From contig JAFAOS010000472.1 of assembly GCA_019247515.1 (NCBI GenBank), positions 1 through 57,742 on the forward strand: a stretch of 57,742 nucleotides of DNA, in the 5' to 3' direction. Source of the DNA: Chloroflexota bacterium. GTDB taxonomy: Bacteria > Chloroflexota > UBA6077 > CF-72. Positions 43,171-50,630 of this stretch are shown here, one piece after another. The first letter of the stretch is position 1; every line of letters begins with the position of its first letter. The notes beneath the pieces were generated by a model. That model ran no database searches. It saw only the letters and a list, made by a program, of their open reading frames with translations, and was not told the DNA's origin. The translations under genes were made by a program, and so were the position numbers.

Positions 43171-43425
43171 GTGGAACTGTGGTTCACGGGCTACGCCCTC
43201 GCCCGGATGGCGCAGCGGGGCATCAGCGAGGCGGACGTGCGGCGGGTGCTTGACGCAGCCGAGGTCGACCGCCCTGACCCCGTCGCGCCGCGCAGGCGGG
43301 CCTACGGCCCGTGGGGCGACCGCCGGCTCTACCTGCTGGTCGTCTACCAGGACGAGCCGATCGTCGGCGCCAGACGCGTCATCAACACGTTCCCCATCGC
43401 ATCGAGGAGGGTGCCCAGAGCATGA
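43171..43425 (+). CDS. DUF4258 protein (RelE/BrnT-like toxin candidate)
   Basis: About 84 residues. ALARMAQRGISEADVRRVLD followed by RRAYGPWGDRRLYLLVVYQD and RRVINTFP is the DUF4258 pattern; the family is related to small RelE-fold toxins. The usual tHAxxRMxxRGI begins here as FTGYALARMAQRGI. GTG 43171 is chosen because it lies directly behind the paired GTACATAC repeats; TTG 43141 is an alternative. It overlaps the DUF2283 gene by ATGA, so the two are made together. Confidence 0.75.
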   Translation: MELWFTGYALARMAQRGISEADVRRVLDAAEVDRPDPVAPRRRAYGPWGDRRLYLLVVYQDEPIVGARRVINTFPIASRRVPRA

Positions 43426-43694
43426 AGGTGATCTACGACCCCGAGGGCGACACGCTGTATGTCCAGCTCGGCGACGAACAGCCGGTGCATGGTGCGCCCG
43501 CGCGCCTCGAAACACCCGAGTTGGGCGACGGCGCCGCGGGCGATGACGACAACACGATCCTGCACTACGACGCGGCCGGCCGCATCGCCGCGATCGAGCT
43601 GCTGAGCGCTAGTCGTCGGCTCCCGCCGCACGAGCTGCGGCGAGTGACCGTGGAGATCGCCGCGCCGGGTTCAGCGCCGGCAGTGGTCGGATGA
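43422..43694 (+). CDS. DUF2283 protein (small partner of DUF4258)
   Basis: A 90-residue protein beginning KVIYDPEGDTLYVQLGDEQP, then ILHYDAAGRIAAIELLSASR, the DUF2283 signature. DUF4258 and DUF2283 genes are often neighbours in bacteria, suggesting a two-component unit such as a toxin and its partner, though this is not proven. A GAGGAGG ribosome site lies 11 nt upstream. The stop overlaps the next start by ATGA. Confidence 0.82.
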   Translation: MKVIYDPEGDTLYVQLGDEQPVHGAPARLETPELGDGAAGDDDNTILHYDAAGRIAAIELLSASRRLPPHELRRVTVEIAAPGSAPAVVG

Positions 43695-43951
43695 GCCAAC
43701 CTCGCAATCTGGCACGGCCGCGCGGTCGACAGTGGCGCGATGCTGACACCGATATCGCCGTCGGCGATGACCAGGTCGATGAGCCAGCCGTGGGCGAGGA
43801 GCGCACCACCATTCGCTGGCCGGCCGAGCAGCTGGCTACCATCAGGCGCGCCGCCGCCGAGTACGGCCTGCCGTATCAGATCTACATCCGTGACGCCGCG
43901 TTCCGCCGCGCTCTCGAGGACCTGCAGACCGTCACGCGCACAATTGAGTAG
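43691..43951 (+). CDS. Ribbon-helix-helix-like small protein
   Basis: An 86-residue protein with an acidic N-terminal half and a C-terminal RHH-like pattern, RTTIRWPAEQLATIRRAAAE then YGLPYQIYIRDAAFRRALED. RHH domains bind DNA as dimers and serve as antitoxins or repressors. It overlaps the DUF2283 gene by ATGA. It may bind the GTACATAC repeats before the first gene and control this three-gene unit. Confidence 0.7.
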   Translation: MSQPRNLARPRGRQWRDADTDIAVGDDQVDEPAVGEERTTIRWPAEQLATIRRAAAEYGLPYQIYIRDAAFRRALEDLQTVTRTIE

Positions 43952-43970
43952 CCGTGAGCTTCGATGCACG

Positions 43971-44195
43971 ATGCACGTCGACGACGGTCCGAACCAGGAC
44001 CCAAGCAAACGTACCTGGGACCTCTACGACGACGATGGGCGACCGATCACCACGTTCGAGCAACTACGCGCGTCGGTGCTGGACACCAGCGACGAGGCCG
44101 TCAAACGCCTGCTGACCCTTCCCGTCGCGGCTGCCATGCCGCAACCGCTCAAAAGCCAGCTTCAGGGCGCTCTAGCGGACAGTGGAGCGGCATGA
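43971..44195 (+). CDS. Small element-encoded protein, unknown
   Basis: A 74-residue acidic protein (DDGPNQDPSKRTWDLYDDDG, then EQLRASVLDTSDEAVKRLLT). No recognised domain. It starts 20 bp after the RHH-like gene and overlaps the next gene by ATGA, so it belongs to the same run of small genes. ATG 43971 is chosen as the first clear start in this frame. Confidence 0.5.
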   Translation: MHVDDGPNQDPSKRTWDLYDDDGRPITTFEQLRASVLDTSDEAVKRLLTLPVAAAMPQPLKSQLQGALADSGAA

Positions 44196-44428
44196 CCCTC
44201 GGCCTGGACACAGACGTCGACGACCTGCCGATCTTCAGCCCGATCTGTACGTACTGCCGTCATTTCCGCCCGGCGGTCGAGGGTCGCACGTGCGCCGCAT
44301 TCCCCGACGGCATCCCGCGCGAGATGTGGATCGGTGACAACCCGCACACCGCGCCCGTAGTTGGTGACCACGGCATCCGCTTCGAGCCGGCCGGTCCTGG
44401 TCGCCCCCGTCGAGCGCGTCGAGGCTGA
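44192..44428 (+). CDS. Small Cys-containing phage-type protein
   Basis: A 78-residue protein with ICTYCRHFRPAVEGRTCAAF then PDGIPREMWIGDNPHTAPVV and GDHGIRFE. The C-x2-C with later Cys and His resembles a zinc-binding knuckle seen in small conserved hypothetical proteins from phages and actinobacteria. ATG overlaps the upstream stop. Last gene of the element. Confidence 0.65.
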   Translation: MTLGLDTDVDDLPIFSPICTYCRHFRPAVEGRTCAAFPDGIPREMWIGDNPHTAPVVGDHGIRFEPAGPGRPRRARRG

Positions 44429-44678
44429 GCCCGCGGCCAGGTGGACGGCGTGAGATACTCACGCCAGGCACGTCGGCATACTCGAGCGCCTCGGGAGGGG
44501 CGAGCCGGTCATGGTGCGCGACTCCGACGCGGTCCTGGCGCGCGCGCTCGGCGATGCACGGGCCCGGCTGTTGAGGGTATATCACCATGCCCAGGCTGAC
44601 TGAGAACACCCGTTCAAGGTTCAAGGTTTCGGGCCTCATTCTGCAGGAAAATCTGAGTCGACCCGAGTCAAGTCGGAA
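44429..44678. other. Gap at the right end of the element
   Basis: No convincing gene is seen. A 30-codon frame at about 44512-44604 (MVRDSDAVLARALGDARARL and a short tail) follows a GGGAGGGG stretch and could be a tiny element gene or a remnant. The right boundary repeat follows immediately. Confidence 0.4.
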
Positions 44679-44706
44679 TCTGTAGGCGGAACCGTAGGCG
44701 GAACCT
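44679..44706 (+). repeat. Right boundary block of the element
   Basis: GTAGGCGGAACC (44682-44693) and GTAGGCGGAACCT (44694-44706) stand in tandem after TC, nearly identical to 38862-38890. It lies 57 bp beyond the 3' end of rnpB. Probable attachment site partner of the left block. Confidence 0.6.
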
Positions 44707-44763
44707 GAACTCTGACAGCAAGGACAAGGCCTGTTTTCGAACTCGAAACGCTATAGAAAAGAG

Positions 44764-45077
44764 TGCCTGGAGGGTGGTAAGCCAGATTCTGTTATGACGG
44801 CCATCTATCTCCGGACGGACTGATCTGTCCGGCCCACTCGTTCGGAGCGGGTGCCCTCTACCCTGGCCTCGGCGAGCAGCGTCAGCGGCCATGCTTGAGG
44901 TTGCAGCAGGTGGGGGTTACCGCGTTTCACCCTGCGCGACGCGCAGACTGCGTCTCTGTGGCCCTGTCCGTCTCAACCCGTCACCAGGTCGAGCCTCGGC
45001 TTGCGCCGAGCACCTTGCTCTGTGCTGTCTGGACTTTCCTCTGCGGTACCCCACAGCGACCGTCCTTCCTCCAGGCA
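44764..45077 (-). ncRNA. rnpB: RNase P RNA, bacterial type A
   Basis: The - strand carries the universally conserved GAGGAAAGTCC near its 5' end, GGGTGAAACGCGGTAACCCC-like J11/12 sequence in the middle and ACAGAATCTGGCTTACC near its 3' end. The ends pair as helix P1: TGCCTGGAGG (45077-45068) with CCTCCAGGCA (44773-44764). The RNA is the catalytic part of RNase P and trims tRNA 5' leaders. About 314 nt is short for type A and suggests small or missing peripheral helices. No gene overlaps it. The integrative element begins 57 bp past its 3' end. Confidence 0.93.
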
Positions 45078-45083
45078 ACCCAC

Positions 45084-45089
45084 AGTGTA
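45084..45089 (-). promoter_or_regulatory. -10 box TACACT of rnpB
   Basis: On the - strand TACACT ends 6 nt before 45077, the first base of helix P1. That matches a transcription start at the 5' end of the mature RNA. Confidence 0.5.
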
Positions 45090-45143
45090 GCCCAGTCGAG
45101 ATACTGGCTCGCCAGTCGACTGACGTTGTAAGCATGTCCGCAG

Positions 45144-47039
45144 GTGCTCAAATCCGGTGCCAGGCGTGCAGGCGTCCGCGAGCCGTGGCTCGTCCTGCTC
45201 GTGGTCGCCGGCATCGTGCTCGTGTACGCCTGGTCGGGCCACTTCTGGGTCGACCTGGTCGACGAAGGCTACTTCCTCGATCTCAGCCAACGCGTGCTGA
45301 ACGGCGCGCTGCCGTATCGCGACTTCACCACCTACTACACGCCAGGCATCTTTTCTCTGTTCGCCGCGGCCTTCAAGCTCTTCGGCGCCAACTTGCTGGT
45401 GATCCGCTACTTGATGGCGGTCATCCGCGGCCTGTGCGCGCTGCTGCTCTACGCCCTCACGCGACGCGTCGCGCCGTGGCCCCTGGCCTGGTTGCCCGTC
45501 ACGTTCGTTTTTCTGTTCGATGCCTGGCCTATCGAGCCCGAGCCGCACCCGTCATGGCCATCTCTCGTCGCCTGCCTGCTCACGATGGAATTCCTGGTCA
45601 GGCACCTGACCACCCGCCGCCTGTACTGGCTCGCGCTCGCCGGCGCGTCGGCGGGCGTCGCGTACTTCTTCAAGCAGAACATCGGCGCTTTCACGGCGAT
45701 TGGCGTGGGCAGCTACGTTCTGCTCCGGCCGCGGACGTCCACCAGCCTGTGGCTGCGCGCGGCTCAGGTGGGCTTCGTCGTGGCGACGGCTGTGCTGATA
45801 ACGATCGTCATGCACGAGGGTCTCGACCCTCTCACCTTTGGCGGCCTGTGGCTGCCAATGATGGTCATCCTCGGGCTGCTGCTGTATCGCGCGATCCGCG
45901 GCTCGTCCGAAACCGACGGCTCGGTGGTGCTGGATACCGTTGTCTCGGCCGGCAGCTTCAGCCTCGTGACCGCAGCCTGGCTCATTCCCCTGTTGATCGC
46001 GCTCGGGGTCCGCCAGACACCGCTCGGATTGTTCGTCGGCGAGGTGGACCAGGCGTCGATCGCCACCGCGTTCGCGGCGGTCACGCCGGGCATCCCGCCC
46101 CTGCTGCTCACCGCGATCTGGGCGGCGGCGGTCGTCATCACGCCGCGGGCCCGGCGCTGGTGGGGATTGGCGGTCGCCCTGGGGCTCACGGCAATGGTCC
46201 TGGCGCTGCCCATCTGGCAGGGGCCCCGCGACGTGCTGACCACCGACCCGCTCCTTCAGCCAATCCTCGGCTGGCTCGACGTGAATTTCGGCACCCTCTG
46301 CCTGTACCTGCCGTCGATGGCCGTCTGGGCGGGCATTGGCGGCTTGCTCGCATTTGGCACGCGCCTCACACCGCACCCCTACTTCGTCTTGTTTGGCGGT
46401 CTGACCAGTTTGACGCTCTATCCGCGGGTCGACGTGCTGCACGCGATCGTTTCGAGCCCGGTGGCACTGATCGGCGCCACGGGGACACTGGCGCTGATCT
46501 ACGCCAGATTCTCTGGCTGGCGGCGCACGGTGCTCATCGCGACAGGCGTGCTGCTGCCGATCGTCGCGGTGGCGCCTCAGGTTGCCTGGCGCGTCGCGAC
46601 CGTTGTGTCACCCGACACCACCGGCGAGCGGCTGGACTATGAGCCGCTTGGAATCGCGGACGCACCAGTGCTCGTGCCGCGGCCGTCCGCGGCGGACATG
46701 CACGACGCAGTAGCCTTTATCGACGCGAATACGCCGCCAGGCACGCCGCTGTTCGTCTATCCAGTTGCGCCGCTGTTCAATTTCCTGGCGGACCGGCCGA
46801 ATCCGACGCGCTTCGACCATTTCTTGCCGGGGACGCTTTCGGATCAGGACTTCGAGCAGGTCATCGGCGACCTGCAGCACGCCAGACCCCGATACGTGCT
46901 GTGGGACGACCTGGGCGTCCATCTGTGGCTGACCGATCCAGACAACCGGCCGCTCAGCGATTACATCTGGAGCTGCTACCACCAGGTCACGGCATTTCAC
47001 CCGTACCTGGTGCTGGAGCGGAACGCGGACGCCTGCTGA
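45144..47039 (+). CDS. GT39/ArnT-like multipass membrane glycosyltransferase
   Basis: A 631-residue membrane protein with about 12 hydrophobic segments. The first extracytoplasmic loop has WVDLVDEGYFLDLSQRVLNG and LPYRDFTTYYTPG, where the Asp-Glu pair matches the catalytic acidic motif of GT-C glycosyltransferases such as PMT and ArnT. A soluble domain near the C terminus contains RPSAADMHDAVAFIDANTPP and PLFNFLADRPNPTRFDHFLP. It should transfer a sugar from a polyprenyl-phosphate donor to a lipid or protein outside the cell. GTG 45144 is the first start after rnpB; donor and acceptor are unknown. Confidence 0.85.
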   Translation: MLKSGARRAGVREPWLVLLVVAGIVLVYAWSGHFWVDLVDEGYFLDLSQRVLNGALPYRDFTTYYTPGIFSLFAAAFKLFGANLLVIRYLMAVIRGLCALLLYALTRRVAPWPLAWLPVTFVFLFDAWPIEPEPHPSWPSLVACLLTMEFLVRHLTTRRLYWLALAGASAGVAYFFKQNIGAFTAIGVGSYVLLRPRTSTSLWLRAAQVGFVVATAVLITIVMHEGLDPLTFGGLWLPMMVILGLLLYRAIRGSSETDGSVVLDTVVSAGSFSLVTAAWLIPLLIALGVRQTPLGLFVGEVDQASIATAFAAVTPGIPPLLLTAIWAAAVVITPRARRWWGLAVALGLTAMVLALPIWQGPRDVLTTDPLLQPILGWLDVNFGTLCLYLPSMAVWAGIGGLLAFGTRLTPHPYFVLFGGLTSLTLYPRVDVLHAIVSSPVALIGATGTLALIYARFSGWRRTVLIATGVLLPIVAVAPQVAWRVATVVSPDTTGERLDYEPLGIADAPVLVPRPSAADMHDAVAFIDANTPPGTPLFVYPVAPLFNFLADRPNPTRFDHFLPGTLSDQDFEQVIGDLQHARPRYVLWDDLGVHLWLTDPDNRPLSDYIWSCYHQVTAFHPYLVLERNADAC

Positions 47040-47043
47040 GAGA

Positions 47044-47235
47044 TCAGATCGCGCCGCGGCGGGCGCGGAGCGCTTGCTTTAGGCGGTGGACGGCGACGAA
47101 CGCCACGCCGAGCGCGACCGGCAGCAGCGACATGCACACTGTCGGCTCTTCGGTGCTGCCGCCGCCGCCTTTGCCGATTTCTTTCGCCAGGGCGCCGGCG
47201 TTGGCCAACAGATCCGAAAGGGCCGACAGGTCCAT
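47044..47235 (-). CDS. Small membrane protein, unknown
   Basis: A 63-residue protein: a polar N-terminal helix (DLSALSDLLANAGALAKEIG), a Gly-rich link, one hydrophobic helix (SLLPVALGVAFVAVHRL) and a basic tail. ATG 47235 lies 12 nt behind TAAGAT. It is convergent with the GT39-like gene, 4 bp from its stop. No known family. Confidence 0.55.
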   Translation of the reverse strand: MDLSALSDLLANAGALAKEIGKGGGGSTEEPTVCMSLLPVALGVAFVAVHRLKQALRARRGAI

Positions 47236-47264
47236 CTATCTGCAGCTATCTTAGCGATTCGACT

Positions 47265-48377
47265 TCAGGTCTTGCGGATCGTCAGTCCCTGGAGCGGTAC
47301 AAAGTTGCCGCGCGACTCGAACGCCAGCACGCTCACGTGCCTGGCCACCTCACCGGCCACGCTGGCGAGCGCTTTGGCGGCGGGTGACTCCGGGTCGCTG
47401 ACCACGACGGGCTGGCCCTCGTCACCGCCCAGCCGCACGTTCGGCTGCAGCGGGATCTGGCCCAGGAAGGGCACGCCGAACGACTGGGCAATGCGCTCGC
47501 CACCACCGCGCCCGAACAATTCGTGCTTCTCATTGCAGTTCGGGCAGATGAAGTAGCTCATGTTTTCGATGACGCCGATGACCGGCACCTCGAGCTGCTT
47601 GAACATCGCCATGCCCTTGGCCACGTCCTGGAGGGCAACGTCTTGCGGCGTCGTGACGATGACGACGCCCGAGAGCGGAATCAACTGCGACAGACTCAGC
47701 GGCGCGTCGCCGGTGCCGGGCGGCAGGTCGATGACCAGGTAGTCGAGCGTGCCCCAATCGAAGTCTCGCAAGAACTGCTGGATGGCGCCGTGGACCATCG
47801 GGCCGCGCCAGATGACGGGCTTGCTCTCGTCGAGGAAGAAGCCGATCGAGACGATCTTGATGCCGAAGCGCACGACGGGCTCGATGGCGCCCTGGGTGCC
47901 CATGATGTCGGGCTTGTCCTTGATGCCCATCATCAGCGGCACGTTGGGGCCGTAAATGTCGGCGTCCATCAGGCCGACGCGCGCGCCCGTCTGCGACAGG
48001 GCCACGGCCAGATTGACGCTGGTCGTGCTCTTGCCGACGCCACCCTTGCCGGAGGCCACGGCGATGACGTTCTTGACGCCCGGCAGCAGCGGCGTGGTGG
48101 TGCCCTGGCCGCGAGCCACGGCGGTGTTGGCGGTCAGCTTGACCGCGACCTCGGTGACCCACGGCAGGCGCTGGACGGCCAGGCGGGCCTGGTCACGGAG
48201 GTCGTCCTTGACCGGACACGCGGGGGTGGTGAGGTTGATGTCGAAGGCAACACTGCCCCGCGGATCGATCTGCAGGTTCTGCACGAAGCCGAGGGAGACG
48301 ATGTCGCGATGCAGATCGGGGTCGTGGACGACGCGGAGCGCGTCGAGGACCTCCTGGTCGCGGGTGCTTACAGCCAT
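47265..48377 (-). CDS. apbC: Mrp/ApbC/NBP35 P-loop ATPase, iron-sulfur carrier
   Basis: A 370-residue protein with an N-terminal MIP18/DUF59 domain (LRVVHDPDLHRDIVSLGFVQ and LTTPACPVKDDL) and a C-terminal Mrp ATPase with the deviant Walker A GKGGVGKSTTSVNLA, DADIYGPNVP and LVIDLPPGTGD. The cysteines of CPNC are the bridging ligands of the labile cluster in this family. It delivers iron-sulfur clusters to apoproteins. SD-like AGGA lies 17-20 nt before ATG 48377. Confidence 0.95.
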   Translation of the reverse strand: MAVSTRDQEVLDALRVVHDPDLHRDIVSLGFVQNLQIDPRGSVAFDINLTTPACPVKDDLRDQARLAVQRLPWVTEVAVKLTANTAVARGQGTTTPLLPGVKNVIAVASGKGGVGKSTTSVNLAVALSQTGARVGLMDADIYGPNVPLMMGIKDKPDIMGTQGAIEPVVRFGIKIVSIGFFLDESKPVIWRGPMVHGAIQQFLRDFDWGTLDYLVIDLPPGTGDAPLSLSQLIPLSGVVIVTTPQDVALQDVAKGMAMFKQLEVPVIGVIENMSYFICPNCNEKHELFGRGGGERIAQSFGVPFLGQIPLQPNVRLGGDEGQPVVVSDPESPAAKALASVAGEVARHVSVLAFESRGNFVPLQGLTIRKT

Positions 48378-48448
48378 AGTCGTTTGTGTGAATTCCTAGT
48401 AGATCAGTCGGATTTGAATCATTCTACTGTATTGGTACGGGTTTGAAG

Positions 48449-48472
48449 GGAGCCCGCGCCTGCGCGGGCTCC
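48449..48472 (-). terminator. 10-bp GC hairpin between the acyl-CoA synthetase and apbC genes
   Basis: GGAGCCCGCG (48449-48458) pairs perfectly with CGCGGGCTCC (48463-48472) around CCTG, 5 bp after the synthetase stop. The U run is weak (CTTC), so it is a possible rather than classical intrinsic terminator. Confidence 0.55.
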
Positions 48473-48477
48473 GCCCA

Positions 48478-50091
48478 CTAGATAGAGACCTGCGCGTACT
48501 GTGCGCGCATTGCTTTTTTGTCGAACTTGCCGACGCTGGTTTTGGGCAGCTCGACCAGGAACAGGTAGTGCTCGGGCAGCCACCATTTGGCGAACTGCTG
48601 GGCCAGGAACGTGCTGAGCTCCTCCTCGGTGACCGTGCCTTTGAATTCGGGGCGGGGCACCACGCAGGCCATGGGGCGCTCGGACCAGCGCTCGTCTGGG
48701 ACGCCGATCACGGCGGCTTCCTGCACCTTGGGATGCGCCATCAGCGCGTTTTCCAGAGCCACGGACGAGATCCACTCGCCGCCGCTCTTGATCACGTCTT
48801 TGGTGCGGTCGGCGATCTCGATGAAGCCGTTCGGGTGCATCACCACGATGTCGCCGGTGCGAAACCAGCCGTCGGACGTAAACGAGGCGGCGCTGCGGTC
48901 ATCGTTGTAGTAGGTGGCCGTCACCCACGGGCCGCGCACGATGAGCTCGCCCATCGTCTGGCCGTCCCAGGCGACCTGCTGGCCGTCGCCGTCCAGCACA
49001 CGCGCCTCAACGCCCGGCACGGCCATGCCCTGGCAGGCCTTGAAGTCGAGCCGCACGGCCGGGTCGGCAGCGTCGAGCTCCACCAGCGGCACCGAGACGC
49101 TGCCGAGCGGCGACATCTCGGTCATACCCCAGGCATGGACGATGTTCAGACCCAGTTTGTCGTAGGCGTCGATCAGGCCGCGCGGCGCCGCCGAGCCGCC
49201 GCAGGCGATGCGGGTGACCGTGCTCAGGTCGTACTTGCCGGCCTGCAGCAGTGGCAGGGCGCCAATCCAGATGGTCGGCACGCCCGCGCCGAGGGTGACG
49301 CCCTCGTCCTGCATGAGCTCGAGCACACGCTCGGCGGCCATCGAGTTGCCGGGGAAAACCTGTTTGGCGCCGACCAGGGTCGACGCGTATGGCAGCCCCC
49401 AGGCGTTGGCATGGAACATCGGCACGACCGCCAGCACCGTGTCGCGCTGCGAGACGCCCAGGCTATCGGCCAGGCTGGCGCCAAAGGAGTGCAGGGTCAG
49501 CGCTCGATGGCTGTAGGCCACGCCTTTGGGGTTGTCCGTGGTCCCCGACGTGTAGCACATCATCGCGGCGGTGTTTTCGTCCAGACGCGGAAAGTCGAAA
49601 TGCTCCGCGCCGCTGGCCAGCAGCTCTTCGTAATCGAGCGCGTCGCCCACCTCACAGTCAGCCCCGTCGTCGACGACGATCAGCTTCTCGACCGTGTCGA
49701 ATGTCGGCGCGAGCTTCTGAAGTACCGGGAGCAGCGAGCGATCGACGACGATGAAGCGGTCCGCGGCGTGGTTGACGATGTACGTGAGCTGGTCGTGGAA
49801 CAGCCGGATGTTCAGCGTGTGCAGGACGGCGCCCTGCATCGGGATCGCGAAGTACATCTCGAGGTGGCGATAGTGATTCCAGCCAAAGGTGGCGACGCGC
49901 TCGCCAGGCTGCAAGCCCAGGCGTTGGAACGCGCTCGCCAGGCGATGCACGCGCTGGCCCATCTCGCGATAGGTGTAGCGGTGGCGGGGTCCGAGCCCGC
50001 CCGTGACGATCTCTCGATTCGGAAACAATTGCGTCCCGCGCTCGAAGACGTGCTGCAGCGTGAGCGGGAAGTCCATCGTCGTCCCGAGCAT
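48478..50091 (-). CDS. Acyl-CoA synthetase (AMP-binding, fatty-acid-CoA ligase type)
   Basis: A 537-residue adenylate-forming enzyme. It has the P-loop-like MCYTSGTTDNPKGVAYSHRA, then VVPMFHANAWGLPY, the A5 motif HAWGMTEMSPLG, DGWFRTGDIV, the hinge IADRTKDVIKSGGEWIS and the A10 lysine in PKTSVGKFDKKAM. It activates a carboxylic acid to its CoA thioester. The WFAR-type subgroup includes medium- and long-chain fatty acid ligases. TAGGTT (50104-50099) ends 7 nt before ATG 50091. With the acyl-CoA dehydrogenase at 55664 it suggests fatty or branched acid degradation nearby. Confidence 0.95.
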   Translation of the reverse strand: MLGTTMDFPLTLQHVFERGTQLFPNREIVTGGLGPRHRYTYREMGQRVHRLASAFQRLGLQPGERVATFGWNHYRHLEMYFAIPMQGAVLHTLNIRLFHDQLTYIVNHAADRFIVVDRSLLPVLQKLAPTFDTVEKLIVVDDGADCEVGDALDYEELLASGAEHFDFPRLDENTAAMMCYTSGTTDNPKGVAYSHRALTLHSFGASLADSLGVSQRDTVLAVVPMFHANAWGLPYASTLVGAKQVFPGNSMAAERVLELMQDEGVTLGAGVPTIWIGALPLLQAGKYDLSTVTRIACGGSAAPRGLIDAYDKLGLNIVHAWGMTEMSPLGSVSVPLVELDAADPAVRLDFKACQGMAVPGVEARVLDGDGQQVAWDGQTMGELIVRGPWVTATYYNDDRSAASFTSDGWFRTGDIVVMHPNGFIEIADRTKDVIKSGGEWISSVALENALMAHPKVQEAAVIGVPDERWSERPMACVVPRPEFKGTVTEEELSTFLAQQFAKWWLPEHYLFLVELPKTSVGKFDKKAMRAQYAQVSI

Positions 50092-50098
50092 GAGTGCG

Positions 50099-50104
50099 AA
50101 CCTA
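50099..50104 (-). promoter_or_regulatory. -10 box TAGGTT of the acyl-CoA synthetase gene
   Basis: TAGGTT on the - strand ends 7 nt before the ATG, the same spacing as at 26383 and 22886. A GGGGAGG further upstream is too far away to be the ribosome site. Confidence 0.4.
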
Positions 50105-50141
50105 CCTCCCCGAACTATGCCGGCTACTGATCAATCAGGCG

Positions 50142-50630
50142 TCACCGTACACCCGCCGTACCGCGCAAGGCATCCAGGACCTCTGAAGCCGTGGGCAGGC
50201 GTGGCGGGTCGGGCACATCCCAGCGGTAGACGATCTTGCCATCGGGATTGATGACCAGGACCGCGCGCCGAATGATGTCTTTGAGGCCATTGGGGGTCGT
50301 CGTCAGGAGCCCGTAGCGGGCGCCGAACTCTCGGTTGAAGTCGCTGACCAGGACCAGATCGTCAGGCAGGTTGAGTGACTTGCGCCAGGCATCGTGTGCC
50401 CAGGTCGAATCGACACTCACGCCGACGACCTGCGCGCCGAGCGAGCGGAACTCCGCGATACGTTTTCCGAACTCGGAAAGCTCGTTGGTTCAACCGGGGC
50501 TGAAGTCGAGGACGTAGGTCAACAGGACGACGGGGCCTTTCTGAAGCGCATCAGCCAGGTGGAACCGTTCGGGCCCGCGGATAGGCAGCTCGAAATCAGG
50601 GGCCGTGTCGCCAACCGCAAGTGGGGACAT
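50142..50630 (-). CDS. Peroxiredoxin (AhpC/TSA, BCP-like) with TGA-encoded probable selenocysteine at the active site
   Basis: A 162-residue peroxiredoxin in one frame from ATG 50630, with APDFELPIRG, PVVLLTYVLDFSPG, then TGA (50492-50490, codon 47), TNELSEFGKRIAEFRSLGAQ, VVGVSVDSTWAHDAW, YGLLTTTPNG and RRAVLVINPDGKIVYRW (the conserved Arg). TGA stands exactly where family members have the peroxidatic Cys of S/T-x-x-C. No other cysteine occurs, so without Sec the protein would have no redox centre, and termination would give 46 residues. The rest of the frame is intact, and a SECIS-like stem follows. Selenocysteine peroxiredoxins are known in anaerobic Firmicutes. A nonsense mutation of TGC is the main alternative. 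Confidence 0.85.
50464..50492 (-). promoter_or_regulatory. TGA codon and SECIS-like hairpin of the peroxiredoxin gene
   Basis: On the - strand, 16 nt after TGA 50492-50490, a loop AGTT (50473-50470) is closed by a perfect 6-bp stem, TTTCCG (50479-50474) with CGGAAA (50469-50464). Outer bases ACG and CGT could extend it past an internal loop. Loop G at position 2 and the distance fit the bacterial SECIS model. The spacing is almost the same as in the GrdB-like gene. Confidence 0.6.

Larger units (their letters stand above)
38862..44706. mobile_element. 5.8-kb integrative element (prophage- or satellite-like remnant)
   Basis: The segment is bounded by near-identical blocks of GTAGGCGGAACC units (38862-38890 and 44679-44706). 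It contains a tyrosine integrase next to the left block, an XRE regulator, a divergent cargo strand with terminase small and large subunits and several small overlapping genes. Capsid, portal, tail, lysis and replication genes are absent, as in phage satellites or cut-down prophages. Integrase and terminase nuclease carry frameshifts, so the element is probably immobile now. It sits between the PEP-synthase-like gene and rnpB. Confidence 0.75.

Noticed and set aside
43691-44428. Small genes as tail or capsid fragments
   Set aside because: Sizes and compositions do not match any structural protein; no portal, capsid or tail motif is seen anywhere in the element.
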